Source: AWTP1-13 sp963820375
Lineage (GTDB): Bacteria > Pseudomonadota > Alphaproteobacteria > Rhizobiales > Hyphomicrobiaceae
Reading direction: 5' to 3'
NCBI GenBank assembly: GCA_963820375.1
Contig: CAWFZX010000007.1
Coordinates: 1-64,000 of the forward strand
DNA length: 64,000 nt
Program-made: the position numbers and the translations under genes
Notes under the pieces: model-generated
What the model saw: the letters and a program-made list of their open reading frames with translations, nothing else
Database searches by the model: none
Told to the model about the DNA's origin: nothing
In this document: positions 43,271 to 51,931 of the stretch, piece by piece
Layout of the letters: the number at the start of each line of letters is the position of its first letter
How positions within the stretch are numbered: position 1 is the stretch's first letter

Positions 43271-43693
43271 ATGCGTTCGAGAATCCTACGGGCTGCGTCG
43301 AGACCGACAAAGAAAGCCCCCGCTGCCAGCTTCACAGGCGTCGTCTGGCAGGACGAGGTATTCGCCCCCGAGCAGCCCTCGCGCTTGCGCGCAACGCGGG
43401 TCACGTTCACACCCGGCGCGCGCACCAACTGGCACACCCATGCGGTCGGCCAGGTCCTCTACGTGCTTTCCGGCGTCGGGCGCTACCAGATGGAGGGTGA
43501 GGCCGTGCAGCTGCTCCTGCCTGGAGACACGGTCATCATTCCGCCGCAGGCGCGTCACTGGCACGGCGGCGCACCCGACCACATGATGGCCCATCTCGCC
43601 ATCTCGGAGACCAGCGACACGGGCGAGGCCACGACGTGGCTTGAGCCCGTGAGCGATGCTGACTACCTCAAGGTGCCGGCCAAGGCCGAGTGA
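43271..43693 (+). CDS. Cupin-domain protein
   Basis: This is a 140-residue single-domain cupin of the type seen with carboxymuconolactone decarboxylases. Metal-ligand pattern in motif 1 is NWHTHAVGQVLYVLSG and in motif 2 PGDTVIIPPQARHWHGG. The final histidines and glutamate are intact. The ATG at 43271 has AAGGGTGGG four bases upstream. It could be a small sugar isomerase, dioxygenase or detoxifying enzyme. It is convergent with the SDR gene to the right. Confidence 0.85.
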   Translation: MRSRILRAASRPTKKAPAASFTGVVWQDEVFAPEQPSRLRATRVTFTPGARTNWHTHAVGQVLYVLSGVGRYQMEGEAVQLLLPGDTVIIPPQARHWHGGAPDHMMAHLAISETSDTGEATTWLEPVSDADYLKVPAKAE

Positions 43694-43769
43694 GGCGCGG
43701 AGGCGCCGGGACGACGCACCGGTGCCACCCTCAGCACTATGCTGGCCCGCCGATAAACCGCGGCCCGCA

Positions 43770-44552
43770 TCAGTTATTGCGCCACTGGCCGCCGCCATCC
43801 ATGTCGATGACGGTGCCGGACAAATAGTGCACCCGGGGCGCGGACAACATGGTCGCCAGGGCAGCAACTTCCTCGGCGGTCTTGATGCGCCCAAAAGGCA
43901 ACTTGTCGGCGCCCAGCGCCTCCTGCCAGCGGTTCTCATCCCCGAAGCGCGTCTTGGCGCGTTGCTTGGAGAGCTGGACGATGCGATCGGTCATGGTGGC
44001 AGCGGGATTGATGCCGAACACGCGCACATTGTAGCTCGGGGTCTCGGCGCCAAGCGCATTGGTGAAGGCGATCAGCCCCCCATTGCCGGCCGCGCCGCAA
44101 ATGTAGTCGGGCCGCACGGCCCGCCCCCCCATGCCAATGATATTGATGATGGTGCCTGACCGGCGGGCCTTCATGATGGCAACGTAGAGTTGGCAGAGAT
44201 GGATATAGCCAAACACCTTCAGCGCCCAGGCCTCCTGCCAACGCTCCAGGCTGATGTCGGCGATGCTGCCGCCGGGAATGGCACCGGCATTATTGATAAG
44301 AATGTCGACGTCGGGGAATGCTGCGTGCAGGCGTCGGCGCTGGACTGCGTCTGACAGGTCCGAGGCGTGCGCGGTCACCCTGGCATTGTGTCTGCGGGCC
44401 ACCTCACCCGCGGCTTTGTCCAGCACAGCCTGGTCGCGCGAGACGATAACGACATTGGCACCTTCGGCGGCGAAGGCATGGGCCAGCGCCAGCCCGATGC
44501 CCTTCGAGCCGCCAGTGATCAAAACCTGCTTGCCGTCAAGCCCTAGATCCAT
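43770..44552 (-). CDS. SDR-family protein lacking the active-site lysine
   Basis: This 260-residue protein has the SDR nucleotide motif TGGSKGIG and NNAG in the middle. The expected YxxxK reads YICGAAGN, so the catalytic lysine is not at its place; an asparagine comes three residues after. Related proteins with GxxGN have been seen in Bradyrhizobium-like genomes, as I recall. It may use another base or have a non-catalytic role. The ATG at 44552 has GGAG six bases upstream. It is the last gene of a minus-strand group with an alpha/beta hydrolase and a flavin monooxygenase. Confidence 0.82.
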   Translation of the reverse strand: MDLGLDGKQVLITGGSKGIGLALAHAFAAEGANVVIVSRDQAVLDKAAGEVARRHNARVTAHASDLSDAVQRRRLHAAFPDVDILINNAGAIPGGSIADISLERWQEAWALKVFGYIHLCQLYVAIMKARRSGTIINIIGMGGRAVRPDYICGAAGNGGLIAFTNALGAETPSYNVRVFGINPAATMTDRIVQLSKQRAKTRFGDENRWQEALGADKLPFGRIKTAEEVAALATMLSAPRVHYLSGTVIDMDGGGQWRNN

Positions 44553-44577
44553 GCGCATCTCCTTTCCGCACCTGAGG

Positions 44578-45360
44578 TCAGGCCATGAACCTGAGGATCG
44601 CAGCGGCGATCTCGTCGGGCTTATCGAGCTCGGCGAGGTGCCCGGCGCCGGCGATTATCTTGCTCTCGGTCTTGGCACCAATCGCCCTGGCGATAGTAGC
44701 GGCATAGCTCTTCGGCAGCAGCCGATCCTCTGCACCCCAGACAATGAGCGTCGGCGCCTTGATGAGCGGCAGCCGTCGTTCGAGCCGAGTGTTGCCGAGC
44801 GGCCAAAAGATGCGGGCGGCGGCTTCGGCAGCACGCGTCTGCTCGATCGGCCATTCGATCGAGTTGGCGCCCGCGGGCATCTCCTTCAGGGCCCGGTATT
44901 TCTCGGGCTGCCTGGTCATAAGCCCAGGAATGTCGTCCTGCTTCTGTGCCCAGGGGTCGGTGGCGGGGTCGTGCTCATCGAACAGGCCGAACGGGGCGAT
45001 CAGCGCCAACCGCTTCACCTTTTCCGGCCAGAGCGCCGCCATCTCGGCGGCAAACGAGCCACCGATCGAGCTGCCGATGAGATCGCCGCCGAGGAGATCG
45101 GCCTTGTCGATCAGGTCGCGCACTGCCAGCAGCCAATCGAGGTGCGTGTCGAGCACGACATGCCCGCGATCTCCACCCGGGAAGCCCGGCAACGACGGCA
45201 CAATCACCGTGCGCCGTTCGGCCAAGCAATCAAGGAACGGGATCCATCGCGGCAAACCGCCGTAGCCCGCAAGGAAGCCGATTTTTGGGCCCGAACCCTT
45301 GCGCCAGACGCGCGTCGGAAAACCGTTGATGTCGATCGTCGAGGTCTCAGGCTCGTGCAC
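44578..45360 (-). CDS. Alpha/beta hydrolase
   Basis: This 260-residue hydrolase has a nucleophile elbow GSSIGG, the acid in WGAEDRLLP and the histidine in AGHLAE, giving a complete catalytic triad. The N-terminal HGG-like oxyanion strand is GFLAGYGG. A GTG start is used with GGAGC upstream. It lies between the SDR and the luciferase-like monooxygenase and may hydrolyse the ester or ring product of that enzyme. No signal peptide is seen. Confidence 0.85.
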   Translation of the reverse strand: MHEPETSTIDINGFPTRVWRKGSGPKIGFLAGYGGLPRWIPFLDCLAERRTVIVPSLPGFPGGDRGHVVLDTHLDWLLAVRDLIDKADLLGGDLIGSSIGGSFAAEMAALWPEKVKRLALIAPFGLFDEHDPATDPWAQKQDDIPGLMTRQPEKYRALKEMPAGANSIEWPIEQTRAAEAAARIFWPLGNTRLERRLPLIKAPTLIVWGAEDRLLPKSYAATIARAIGAKTESKIIAGAGHLAELDKPDEIAAAILRFMA

Positions 45361-45404
45361 GCTGCCTGCTCCGGCTCACTACAGGTGGCAAATTTTCCCA
45401 AGCT

Positions 45405-46700
45405 TCACTCCGCCGCGGCCTGCGACCTGAACGCCGGCAGCGGGGCACGCTGCTCCCGCTGCATCGGCTGCGGCCACCAGCGGTTCTCCCAATCGGCGAA
45501 CAACGGCTTGAGCTTCGGCATCACCTGCTCGGCGAACAGGCGGGTGTTGTACTTGGTCACCTCGCTCGACAAATTGCCGAACTGCATCAGCAGCATGAGC
45601 TGCCCGATATTGAGCGTCGTGGCGAGCTCGTAGAGCTGGTCGACGACGTCTGCCGGCGAACCGACGATAACATAGCCGTTCGCGACGATGTTCTGCATGT
45701 CGCGGGCAAGCGATTGCATCTTCGTTGCCGAGGAGGCGTTGGTGGACGGCCCGCTGCCCACCTTGCCTTCGGCCGCCATCTTCACCTGGCTCTCGATGCC
45801 GGCGCGCTGGGTGGCTTCCGTGACGTAGCCGGGCGGCCCCGCAAAGCGCGGGTCGACATGCAGGCAGCGACCGTAGAAGTATTCCGCGGCACCGGTGTAA
45901 AGATCGAGCGCCTGCTGCCGGCTTTCCGCCACGCCGACCACTTGCGCGAAGCCAGCACGATAGGGATTGCGATCCTTGCCCAGTCTGGCCATTTCCTCCC
46001 AAAAGCCGTGCATGACGTTCTGGGCCATCTTGTAGCCGTAGTAGGAGAGATAGCAGAACACGTAGTCCATTTCCGCGGCCCAGCGCCAGGTCTCGACCGA
46101 ACCGGCGCCCGGGATCCAGATCGGCGGGTGCGGTTGTTGGATCGGCCGCGGCCAAATGTTGACATAACGCTGTTGGTTGTAGCGGCCGTTGAAAGCAAAG
46201 GTTTCCTTCTCTCTCCAGGCACGCAAGACGAGATCGTGCGCCTCGTAGTAGCGGTCGCGCAGATGACTTGGATTGCTGCCGTAGGCATAGGTCGTATCCA
46301 TCGGCGTACCAACTGGAAATCCGGCGATCAGGCGGCCGCCGGAGATGCAGTCGATCATGGCGAATTCCTCGGCGACGCGCGTCGGCGGATTGTAAAGCGC
46401 GAGGCTGTTACCGAGCACACAGATGGCGGTTTCGGTCGTGCGGCGGGCGAGCGCCGCGGCAATGAGGTTTGGCGACGGCATCAGGCCGTAGCCGTTGGAG
46501 TGATGTTCGTTGCAGCAAATGGCGTCAAACCCGCATTCGGCGGCGAATTCAAGCTCGTCCAAGAACTCGTTGTACATGTGGTGGGCACGCCTGGGGTCGA
46601 ATAGCGAAGAGTGGATGTCGACCCAAACAGAGGGGTGCCGCTCCTTGAAATCCTCAGGCAGCTCTTTGTAGGGCATCAGGTGGAACCACAGAAACTTCAT
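45405..46700 (-). CDS. Luciferase-like (LLM) flavin monooxygenase
   Basis: This 431-residue member of the bacterial luciferase superfamily starts MKFLWFHLMPYKELPEDFK and shows ICCNEHHSNGYGLMPSPNL, AEEFAMIDCISGGRLIAGF and WIPGAGS barrel motifs. The reading frame is open back to 47690, but the extension overlaps the divergent hydrolase gene and is rejected. It heads an operon with the alpha/beta hydrolase and SDR. The flavin reductase partner is not nearby. The C-terminal tail is long and probably disordered. Confidence 0.88.
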   Translation of the reverse strand: MKFLWFHLMPYKELPEDFKERHPSVWVDIHSSLFDPRRAHHMYNEFLDELEFAAECGFDAICCNEHHSNGYGLMPSPNLIAAALARRTTETAICVLGNSLALYNPPTRVAEEFAMIDCISGGRLIAGFPVGTPMDTTYAYGSNPSHLRDRYYEAHDLVLRAWREKETFAFNGRYNQQRYVNIWPRPIQQPHPPIWIPGAGSVETWRWAAEMDYVFCYLSYYGYKMAQNVMHGFWEEMARLGKDRNPYRAGFAQVVGVAESRQQALDLYTGAAEYFYGRCLHVDPRFAGPPGYVTEATQRAGIESQVKMAAEGKVGSGPSTNASSATKMQSLARDMQNIVANGYVIVGSPADVVDQLYELATTLNIGQLMLLMQFGNLSSEVTKYNTRLFAEQVMPKLKPLFADWENRWWPQPMQREQRAPLPAFRSQAAAE

Positions 46701-46925
46701 CGAGCTGCTCCAAATCGATGCCCCGGCGTAGCGATTGCGCCAACGCCGCCGCTTCCAGCCGCCAGCCACCGACCAACCATCGCGCGCTGGTCGATGCCCG
46801 GTCAAGAGCGCACCGGCCGCTACCGGCGGCGGCGCCCGAGGGCACGCCGCAGGGCAAGCCAACGGCACCGGGACTGGCGGCGGCGGCTCACTTGGCGCAA
46901 GCTTGCGGCATTGGCCTGCCAGGCA
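46701..46925. other. Divergent promoter region, about 225 bases
   Basis: This lies between the leftward LLM monooxygenase and the rightward metallo-beta-lactamase-fold hydrolase, so the two clusters may share regulation. I see no clear dyad or promoter boxes. Confidence 0.35.
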
Positions 46926-47771
46926 ATGCTGGCGCCGGCCACCAAGGTGGGAGAAACGCCATTGCCCAAGGTACCTGAATACGAGATCTACGCCATTTGC
47001 TATGCCCGCCAGGATCAACGCTCCGAGGCGCACATGTTCCTCGGCGGCGACCAGGGCAAGCTCATTCAAGGTCTCGACTTTTTCACCTACCTGCTGCGCG
47101 GCGGCGGCCGCACCTGGATCGTCGATACCGGCATGACCGAGCGCCAAGCCAAGCGCATGGGGCGCAATTACGCTTTCCTCTGCCGGCCGAGCGAGGCGCT
47201 GGCGAGGCTCGGTGTCGAAGCCGGAGCCGAGCCCGACGTGATCCTGACGCACGCGCACTTCGATCACGTCGGCACCTTGGAAGACTATGCCAAAGCCCGC
47301 TTCCACATCCAGGACGAGGAGATGATCCACGTCACTGGCCGCGACATGACGCACGCCCCGTTCCGCGCCGCCTACCATGCCGAAGACATCAAGCCTTTGA
47401 TCGATCTCGTCTTCGAAGGCCGCATGGTGTTTCACAAGGGTGACGTTAGCCTGGCACCGGGCATCGACTATCTGCTGCTCGGCGGGCATGCGCGCGGCCA
47501 GGCGATCCTGCGGGTCAATACGGCACGTGGCTGGGTGATCCTGGCCTCCGACGCCGCGCATGTGTTCGAGGAGATCGATCAGGAGCGCCCGTTCGCCATC
47601 TTCTATGACTTGCCAGGCATGCTCGAGGGCTATCGGCGCATCAACCGGCTCGCCGGCTCGCGTGACCTGGTCATTCCCGGGCACGACCATCGTGTGACAA
47701 AAGCCTACCCGGCTGCGGCAGCCGGTTTGGAAGGCAAGGTGCTTCGCCTCGACAAGCCGCCGGCGTGGTAG
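46926..47771 (+). CDS. Metallo-beta-lactamase-fold hydrolase (AHL lactonase-like)
   Basis: This 281-residue zinc hydrolase has the dinuclear site motif THAHFDHVG, a later histidine in LLGGHARGQAIL, the aspartate in ASDAAHVFEE and the last histidine in IPGHDHRV. The pattern fits N-acyl-homoserine-lactonase-like lactonases. AHL cleavage would make it a quorum-quenching enzyme, but broader lactone hydrolysis is as likely next to monooxygenases. The chosen ATG has only a weak ribosome site; start is uncertain. It is 45 bases upstream of the second LLM gene. Confidence 0.85.
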   Translation: MLAPATKVGETPLPKVPEYEIYAICYARQDQRSEAHMFLGGDQGKLIQGLDFFTYLLRGGGRTWIVDTGMTERQAKRMGRNYAFLCRPSEALARLGVEAGAEPDVILTHAHFDHVGTLEDYAKARFHIQDEEMIHVTGRDMTHAPFRAAYHAEDIKPLIDLVFEGRMVFHKGDVSLAPGIDYLLLGGHARGQAILRVNTARGWVILASDAAHVFEEIDQERPFAIFYDLPGMLEGYRRINRLAGSRDLVIPGHDHRVTKAYPAAAAGLEGKVLRLDKPPAW

Positions 47772-47816
47772 GGTCGAGCCCGCAAATCTCTAGCTTTTGC
47801 CTGTAGGGAGGCCTTG

Positions 47817-48656
47817 ATGCACGTCGGCGTTGCGATGTTCTGCACGGACTATGCGATCGCCCCAACCGAACTGGCGGCGGCGCTGGAGCAGCGTGGATTT
47901 AAATCACTCTGGCTGCCGGAGCACAGCCACATCCCCCTGTCGCGCCTCTCCCCTTATCCCGCGGGCGGAGAGCTGCCGAAGAAATACTATGACGTGATGG
48001 ATCCCTTTGTGGTGCTTGGCGCGGCGGCTGCCGTCACCACCCGGTTGCAATTGGCGACCGGTATCTGCCTGGTGCCGCAACGCGATCCGATCCAGACCGC
48101 CAAATCGGTGGCCACTATCGACCAACTGTCACAAGGCAGGTTCCTGTTTGGCGTCGGTGCGGGCTGGAATGCCGACGAGATGGCCGACCACGGCACCGAC
48201 TTCAGGCGCCGCAACGAGGTCCTGCGTGAACGGATCGAGGCCATGCGTGCCATATGGACGCAAAGCAAGCCCAGCTACCACGGGGAATTTGTGAAGTTCG
48301 GGCCGATGATGACGTGGCCCAAGCCCGTGCAAAAGCCGCATCCGCCGGTCTTGATGGGCGGCGGCATGCCCCACGGCGCTCGCCGGGCGCTGGCGTATGG
48401 CGAGGGATGGATGCCTCACGCACGCCGACCGACCTATCACCTGCTCGACAAGCTGCCGGAGTTTCACGAGATGGAAAAGGCGGCCGGCCGCACCCTGCCG
48501 ATCACCGCCTTCGGCGCGGAGCACGATCCAGCCATGTGGCTGGCCTATCGGGACGCAGGCATCGAGCGCATCGTTCTCAGCATCGACTCAGCGGCAGCCG
48601 ACGTGATTTTGCCGAAGCTCGATGGCTGGGCAGCCAGCATCGCCACCGTTGCGTGA
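47817..48656 (+). CDS. LLM-class F420-dependent-type oxidoreductase
   Basis: This 279-residue protein of the luciferase-like superfamily belongs to the TIGR03619 or F420-type subgroup. Motifs include SLWLPEHSHIP, TGICLVPQRDP and FLFGVGAGWNADEM. The start ATG at 47817 has GGGAGG five bases before it; a TTG precedes it by one codon. It follows the lactonase-like gene by 45 bases, so the two should be co-transcribed. Flavin or F420 dependence cannot be told from sequence. Confidence 0.85.
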   Translation: MHVGVAMFCTDYAIAPTELAAALEQRGFKSLWLPEHSHIPLSRLSPYPAGGELPKKYYDVMDPFVVLGAAAAVTTRLQLATGICLVPQRDPIQTAKSVATIDQLSQGRFLFGVGAGWNADEMADHGTDFRRRNEVLRERIEAMRAIWTQSKPSYHGEFVKFGPMMTWPKPVQKPHPPVLMGGGMPHGARRALAYGEGWMPHARRPTYHLLDKLPEFHEMEKAAGRTLPITAFGAEHDPAMWLAYRDAGIERIVLSIDSAAADVILPKLDGWAASIATVA

Positions 48657-48990
48657 GCCGGCCGGTTGGCCGAGACCAGCCCTGCTGATGCGCGAGCCCT
48701 TGCGCGTGGGAGGCCAGCCGCTGCGGGCGCCGACGCGGCCGGCTGCGGCCGGCCCAAGCGCGTCCCGCCAGCGCATTGCAGCGCATCATAATGCTTCGGT
48801 AAGGCTGCGGCGCCGCTGCGGCTCACCGAGATGTGTGCAGCCGTGGCATTGACAGGACTCGGCCTTTGCCCTGCGGTAGGGGAGGCGCGATCCGTCGGGT
48901 CGCAGCCCGTCGCCGCCGCGGTCGCAAACCGGTCTGCCGGCCACCCGTGGCGTGGCCCCTGATAACTTTACCGTTCAGGAGGGTTCGGTC
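48657..48990. other. Intergenic region, about 330 bases
   Basis: Very GC-rich spacer between the LLM gene and the DUF2189 gene. A TTGACA box near 48849 could be a -35, but no good -10 follows at the right spacing. GGAGGG ribosome site occurs at the right end for the next gene. No gene is supported. Confidence 0.35.
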
Positions 48991-49905
48991 ATGGCACGGA
49001 CGGACATCATTCTTCCTAGCGAGCCCGCGCGCGGGCTGCCCAGGGTCCGCTCGATCGGGCTTGCTGAGCTCAGGGGCGCCTTGGCAAAGGGGCTCGATGA
49101 TTTCCGGGCCATGCCGACGCACGTCATTTTCCTTAGTCTCATCTATCCCGTGATCGGCCTCTTGCTGTTCCGCGCCGTGTTCGGCTACGACCTCATCCCG
49201 CTACTCTACCCGATCGCCGCCGGCTTCCCGTTGATCGGGCCCTTTGCCGCGATCGGCCTTTACGAGCTGAGCCGACGGCGCGAACTTGGCCTCGACACCT
49301 CGTGGCAACATGCCTTCGACATCATCCACTCGCCGTCTTTCCGGCCGATCTGTCTGCTGGGTGGGCTGCTGCTGGTGATCTTCACGGTCTGGCTGGCGAC
49401 GGCCCACGCTATCTATGAGGCACGCTTCGGCGACTATGAGCCGACCACGCTCACCGAGTTCGCGCGCAGGGTGCTGTTTACGCCGCAAGGCCAGGAGCTC
49501 ATCGTTGTCGGCAATGCCGTTGGCTTCCTGTTTGCCGCCTTGGCGTTCGCGCTGAGCGTGGTGTCGTTTCCGCTGCTGCTCGACCGCAACGTCGGAGTGG
49601 TGGCTGCCATTATCACCTCCATCCGAACCATCCTGCGCAACCCCGTCGCGATGATCGTGTGGGGGATTTTTGTTGCTGGCCTGCTCGTGCTCGGCTCCCT
49701 GCCCTTCTTCCTCGGCTTGGCCATCGTCGTGCCGGTGCTCGGCCACTCGACCTGGCATCTCTACCGCGCGGTCATCGAGCCCGATGCAAGCCCACGGCCC
49801 ACGTATCACCCGAAAGAAAAGGGCCGGCGCTGGGCCGCCGATTTCCCCGTCGCCTTGTTCATGCCGACCTCGCGCGGCGACAAGCCCTCCCCTGACGGCC
49901 GCTGA
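48991..49905 (+). CDS. DUF2189 membrane protein
   Basis: This is an integral membrane protein of 304 residues with about six hydrophobic segments, including VIFLSLIYPVIGLLLFRAVF, FPLIGPFAAIGLYELSR and PFFLGLAIVVPVLGHSTWHL, which are typical of DUF2189 (cytochrome c oxidase subunit I-like in some annotations). AGGAGGG stands seven bases before the ATG at 48991. Its function is unknown. It is followed by 327 bases and the Baeyer-Villiger monooxygenase gene and is probably an independent transcript. Confidence 0.85.
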   Translation: MARTDIILPSEPARGLPRVRSIGLAELRGALAKGLDDFRAMPTHVIFLSLIYPVIGLLLFRAVFGYDLIPLLYPIAAGFPLIGPFAAIGLYELSRRRELGLDTSWQHAFDIIHSPSFRPICLLGGLLLVIFTVWLATAHAIYEARFGDYEPTTLTEFARRVLFTPQGQELIVVGNAVGFLFAALAFALSVVSFPLLLDRNVGVVAAIITSIRTILRNPVAMIVWGIFVAGLLVLGSLPFFLGLAIVVPVLGHSTWHLYRAVIEPDASPRPTYHPKEKGRRWAADFPVALFMPTSRGDKPSPDGR

Positions 49906-50232
49906 ACCGAGTGCCTCTGCCGGATCTGCGGCCCGACTTGGGCCCCCTGCTTTGCCGGCAGCGGCATCGTACCGGCCGCCGCCGACGCTGGCCGGCCGGT
50001 AGCGCCCCAGCGAGCGCAAATGGCCGCGCATCGGGTCGCGGCCGGCAGCAGGCTGGTAGGCAGGCCAAGGCCGGCAACGGCGCCCGGGTGCGGCGGCCGG
50101 CAAAGGAGATGGGAGGCGCAACGGCGCGCTGCAAAGCTCCGTTGCAAAACCGAAGCTCCACAAAGGTGGGCTTGCAAAGTAGCCTAGCGCGGCAAGGATA
50201 GGGTTTGCGGCAGGCCGGCGCAGGGGGCAGCC
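49906..50232. other. Intergenic region, about 330 bases
   Basis: GC-rich spacer before the Baeyer-Villiger monooxygenase gene. It must hold the promoter of that gene and its SDR partner. AGGGGG at the right end is the ribosome site. I see no RNA gene or repeat. Confidence 0.35.
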
Positions 50233-51903
50233 ATGCGGCTTTCCGCGCCAAACAGAACGGCGATAACACCCGTGACGCCAGATCCAACGGTCAGCGAGCG
50301 AAAGCCTCGATGCTTCGATGCCTTGATCGTCGGCGCCGGGTTCTCCGGCCTCTACCAGCTGTTCTCATTGCGCGAACGGGTCGGCCTTTCGGCCCAGATC
50401 CTGGAAGCAGGCGAGGGAGTGGGAGGGACCTGGTACTGGAATCGATACCCCGGTGCCCGTTGCGATTCCGAGAGCCATTCCTACTGCTACACCTTTTGCG
50501 AGGAGCTGCTGCGGGAATGGGAATGGACTGAGCGCTATCCTGCCCACCCGGAGATCAGACGTTATCTGAACCACGTCGCCGACCGCTTCGATCTGAAGCG
50601 CGACATCCAGTTCGGCAGTCGCGTGATTGGCGCGCACTACGACGACACGGCAAACCACTGGTCCCTGACGACTGCCAACGGCGGCAACTGCGTGGCGAAG
50701 TATCTGATCACCGCCGTCGGCTGCCTTTCCACCGCCAACGTACCGAACATCCCGGGACTGGAGACCTTCGCCGGGCGCTGGGTGCACACCGGGCAATGGC
50801 CACAAGAGGGCGTGGATTTCGCCGGCAAACGGGTTGGTCTGATCGGGACCGGCTCGACCGGCATCCAGGCGACGCCGGTCATTGCCGAGACCGCCCAACA
50901 TCTGACCGTGTTCCAGCGGACGGCGAACTACAGTGTGCCCGCCCGCAATGTCCCCTTGACGCGCGACTTCCTTGCCTATGTCAGGCAGAACCACGCCAAG
51001 CTCCGCCAGCTCATGCACAGCACGCCCAATGGGCATGCCTTCGCCATCGAGGATCGCTCGGTGTTCGATGTCACGGCGCAAGAGCGCCAGGCCATCTACG
51101 AGGCGGCCTGGGACAAGGGCGGCTTGCAATTTCGCGCCTGCTTTCGCGATCTTCTCGTTGACAAGGCGGCCAATGATACGGCTGCCAACTTCATCTGCGA
51201 CAAGATCCGTCAAATCGTGAAGGATCCGGCGACGGCCGAGAAGCTGGCCGCTATCGACCACCCTTATGCGGCCAAGCGGCCGCCAATCGACAGCAACTAT
51301 TTTGAGACGTTCAATCGTACCAATGTCTCCCTCGTCGATGTGCGCGAGGCACCAATCGAGGCCATCACGCCGGCAGGCATCCGCACGCGGGATGGCGAAT
51401 ACGCACTCGACATCATCGTCTTCGCAACTGGCTTCGATGCCATGACAGGTCCGCTGCTCAGCATGAATATCCGCGGGCGCAATGGCCTCTCGCTGGCCGA
51501 AGCCTGGCAGGCCGGCCCGCGCAACTACCTCGGCCTGCAAGTGACTGGCTTCCCGAACCTGTTTATGGTGACGGGGCCCGGCAGCCCGTCGGTATTGTGC
51601 AATATGCCGGTGGCGATCGAACAGCACGTCGAGTGGATCAGCGCTTGCATCGCGCATATGCGCGCGCATGGCTTTCAGCGAATCGAGGCGCTGCCCGAGG
51701 CGATGGAGCGCTGGGTGGACGAGGTCAACGCCGCCGCCAATGCCACGCTGCTGCCACAAGCGCAGCATTCCTGGTATCTGGGTGCCAATGTACCGGGCAA
51801 GCCGCGCGTGTTCATGCCCTACGCAGGCGGCATGGCCTACTACCGCAAGATTTGTGACGATGTCGCCCGCAAGGGCTATGAGGGTTTTAGGCTAAGCGGC
51901 TAG
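50233..51903 (+). CDS. Baeyer-Villiger monooxygenase (cyclohexanone monooxygenase-like)
   Basis: This 556-residue class B flavoprotein should convert a cyclic ketone to a lactone with NADPH and O2. The FAD motif GAGFSG is near residue 34 and GGTWYWNRYPGARCDSES is the CHMO-like block. The Baeyer-Villiger fingerprint FAGRWVHTGQWP is complete. The NADPH motif is GTGSTG. A C-terminal block PGSPSVLCNMPVAIEQHVEW is also seen in cyclohexanone/cyclopentanone enzymes. AGGGGG lies five bases before the ATG. The SDR gene follows 28 bases downstream, giving an alcohol to ketone to lactone pair. Confidence 0.93.
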   Translation: MRLSAPNRTAITPVTPDPTVSERKPRCFDALIVGAGFSGLYQLFSLRERVGLSAQILEAGEGVGGTWYWNRYPGARCDSESHSYCYTFCEELLREWEWTERYPAHPEIRRYLNHVADRFDLKRDIQFGSRVIGAHYDDTANHWSLTTANGGNCVAKYLITAVGCLSTANVPNIPGLETFAGRWVHTGQWPQEGVDFAGKRVGLIGTGSTGIQATPVIAETAQHLTVFQRTANYSVPARNVPLTRDFLAYVRQNHAKLRQLMHSTPNGHAFAIEDRSVFDVTAQERQAIYEAAWDKGGLQFRACFRDLLVDKAANDTAANFICDKIRQIVKDPATAEKLAAIDHPYAAKRPPIDSNYFETFNRTNVSLVDVREAPIEAITPAGIRTRDGEYALDIIVFATGFDAMTGPLLSMNIRGRNGLSLAEAWQAGPRNYLGLQVTGFPNLFMVTGPGSPSVLCNMPVAIEQHVEWISACIAHMRAHGFQRIEALPEAMERWVDEVNAAANATLLPQAQHSWYLGANVPGKPRVFMPYAGGMAYYRKICDDVARKGYEGFRLSG

Positions 51904-51931
51904 CGCCGGTGAAACAAGACGAGGCAAGACC

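Noticed and set aside
42850..43437. 195-codon minus-strand frame across the Spy-cupin gap
   Set aside because: It overlaps both the Spy-like start and the cupin gene and has no recognisable content.
44254..45633. 459-codon plus-strand frame over the SDR, hydrolase and LLM genes
   Set aside because: It runs antisense across three well-defined genes.
45405..47690. 761-residue form of the LLM monooxygenase
   Set aside because: The first 330 residues are antisense to the metallo-beta-lactamase-fold gene; the family start MKFLWFHL at 46700 is clear.
50365..51768. 467-codon open frame opposite the Baeyer-Villiger monooxygenase
   Set aside because: The plus-strand frame carries complete FAD, NADPH and BVMO motifs; the antisense frame has none.
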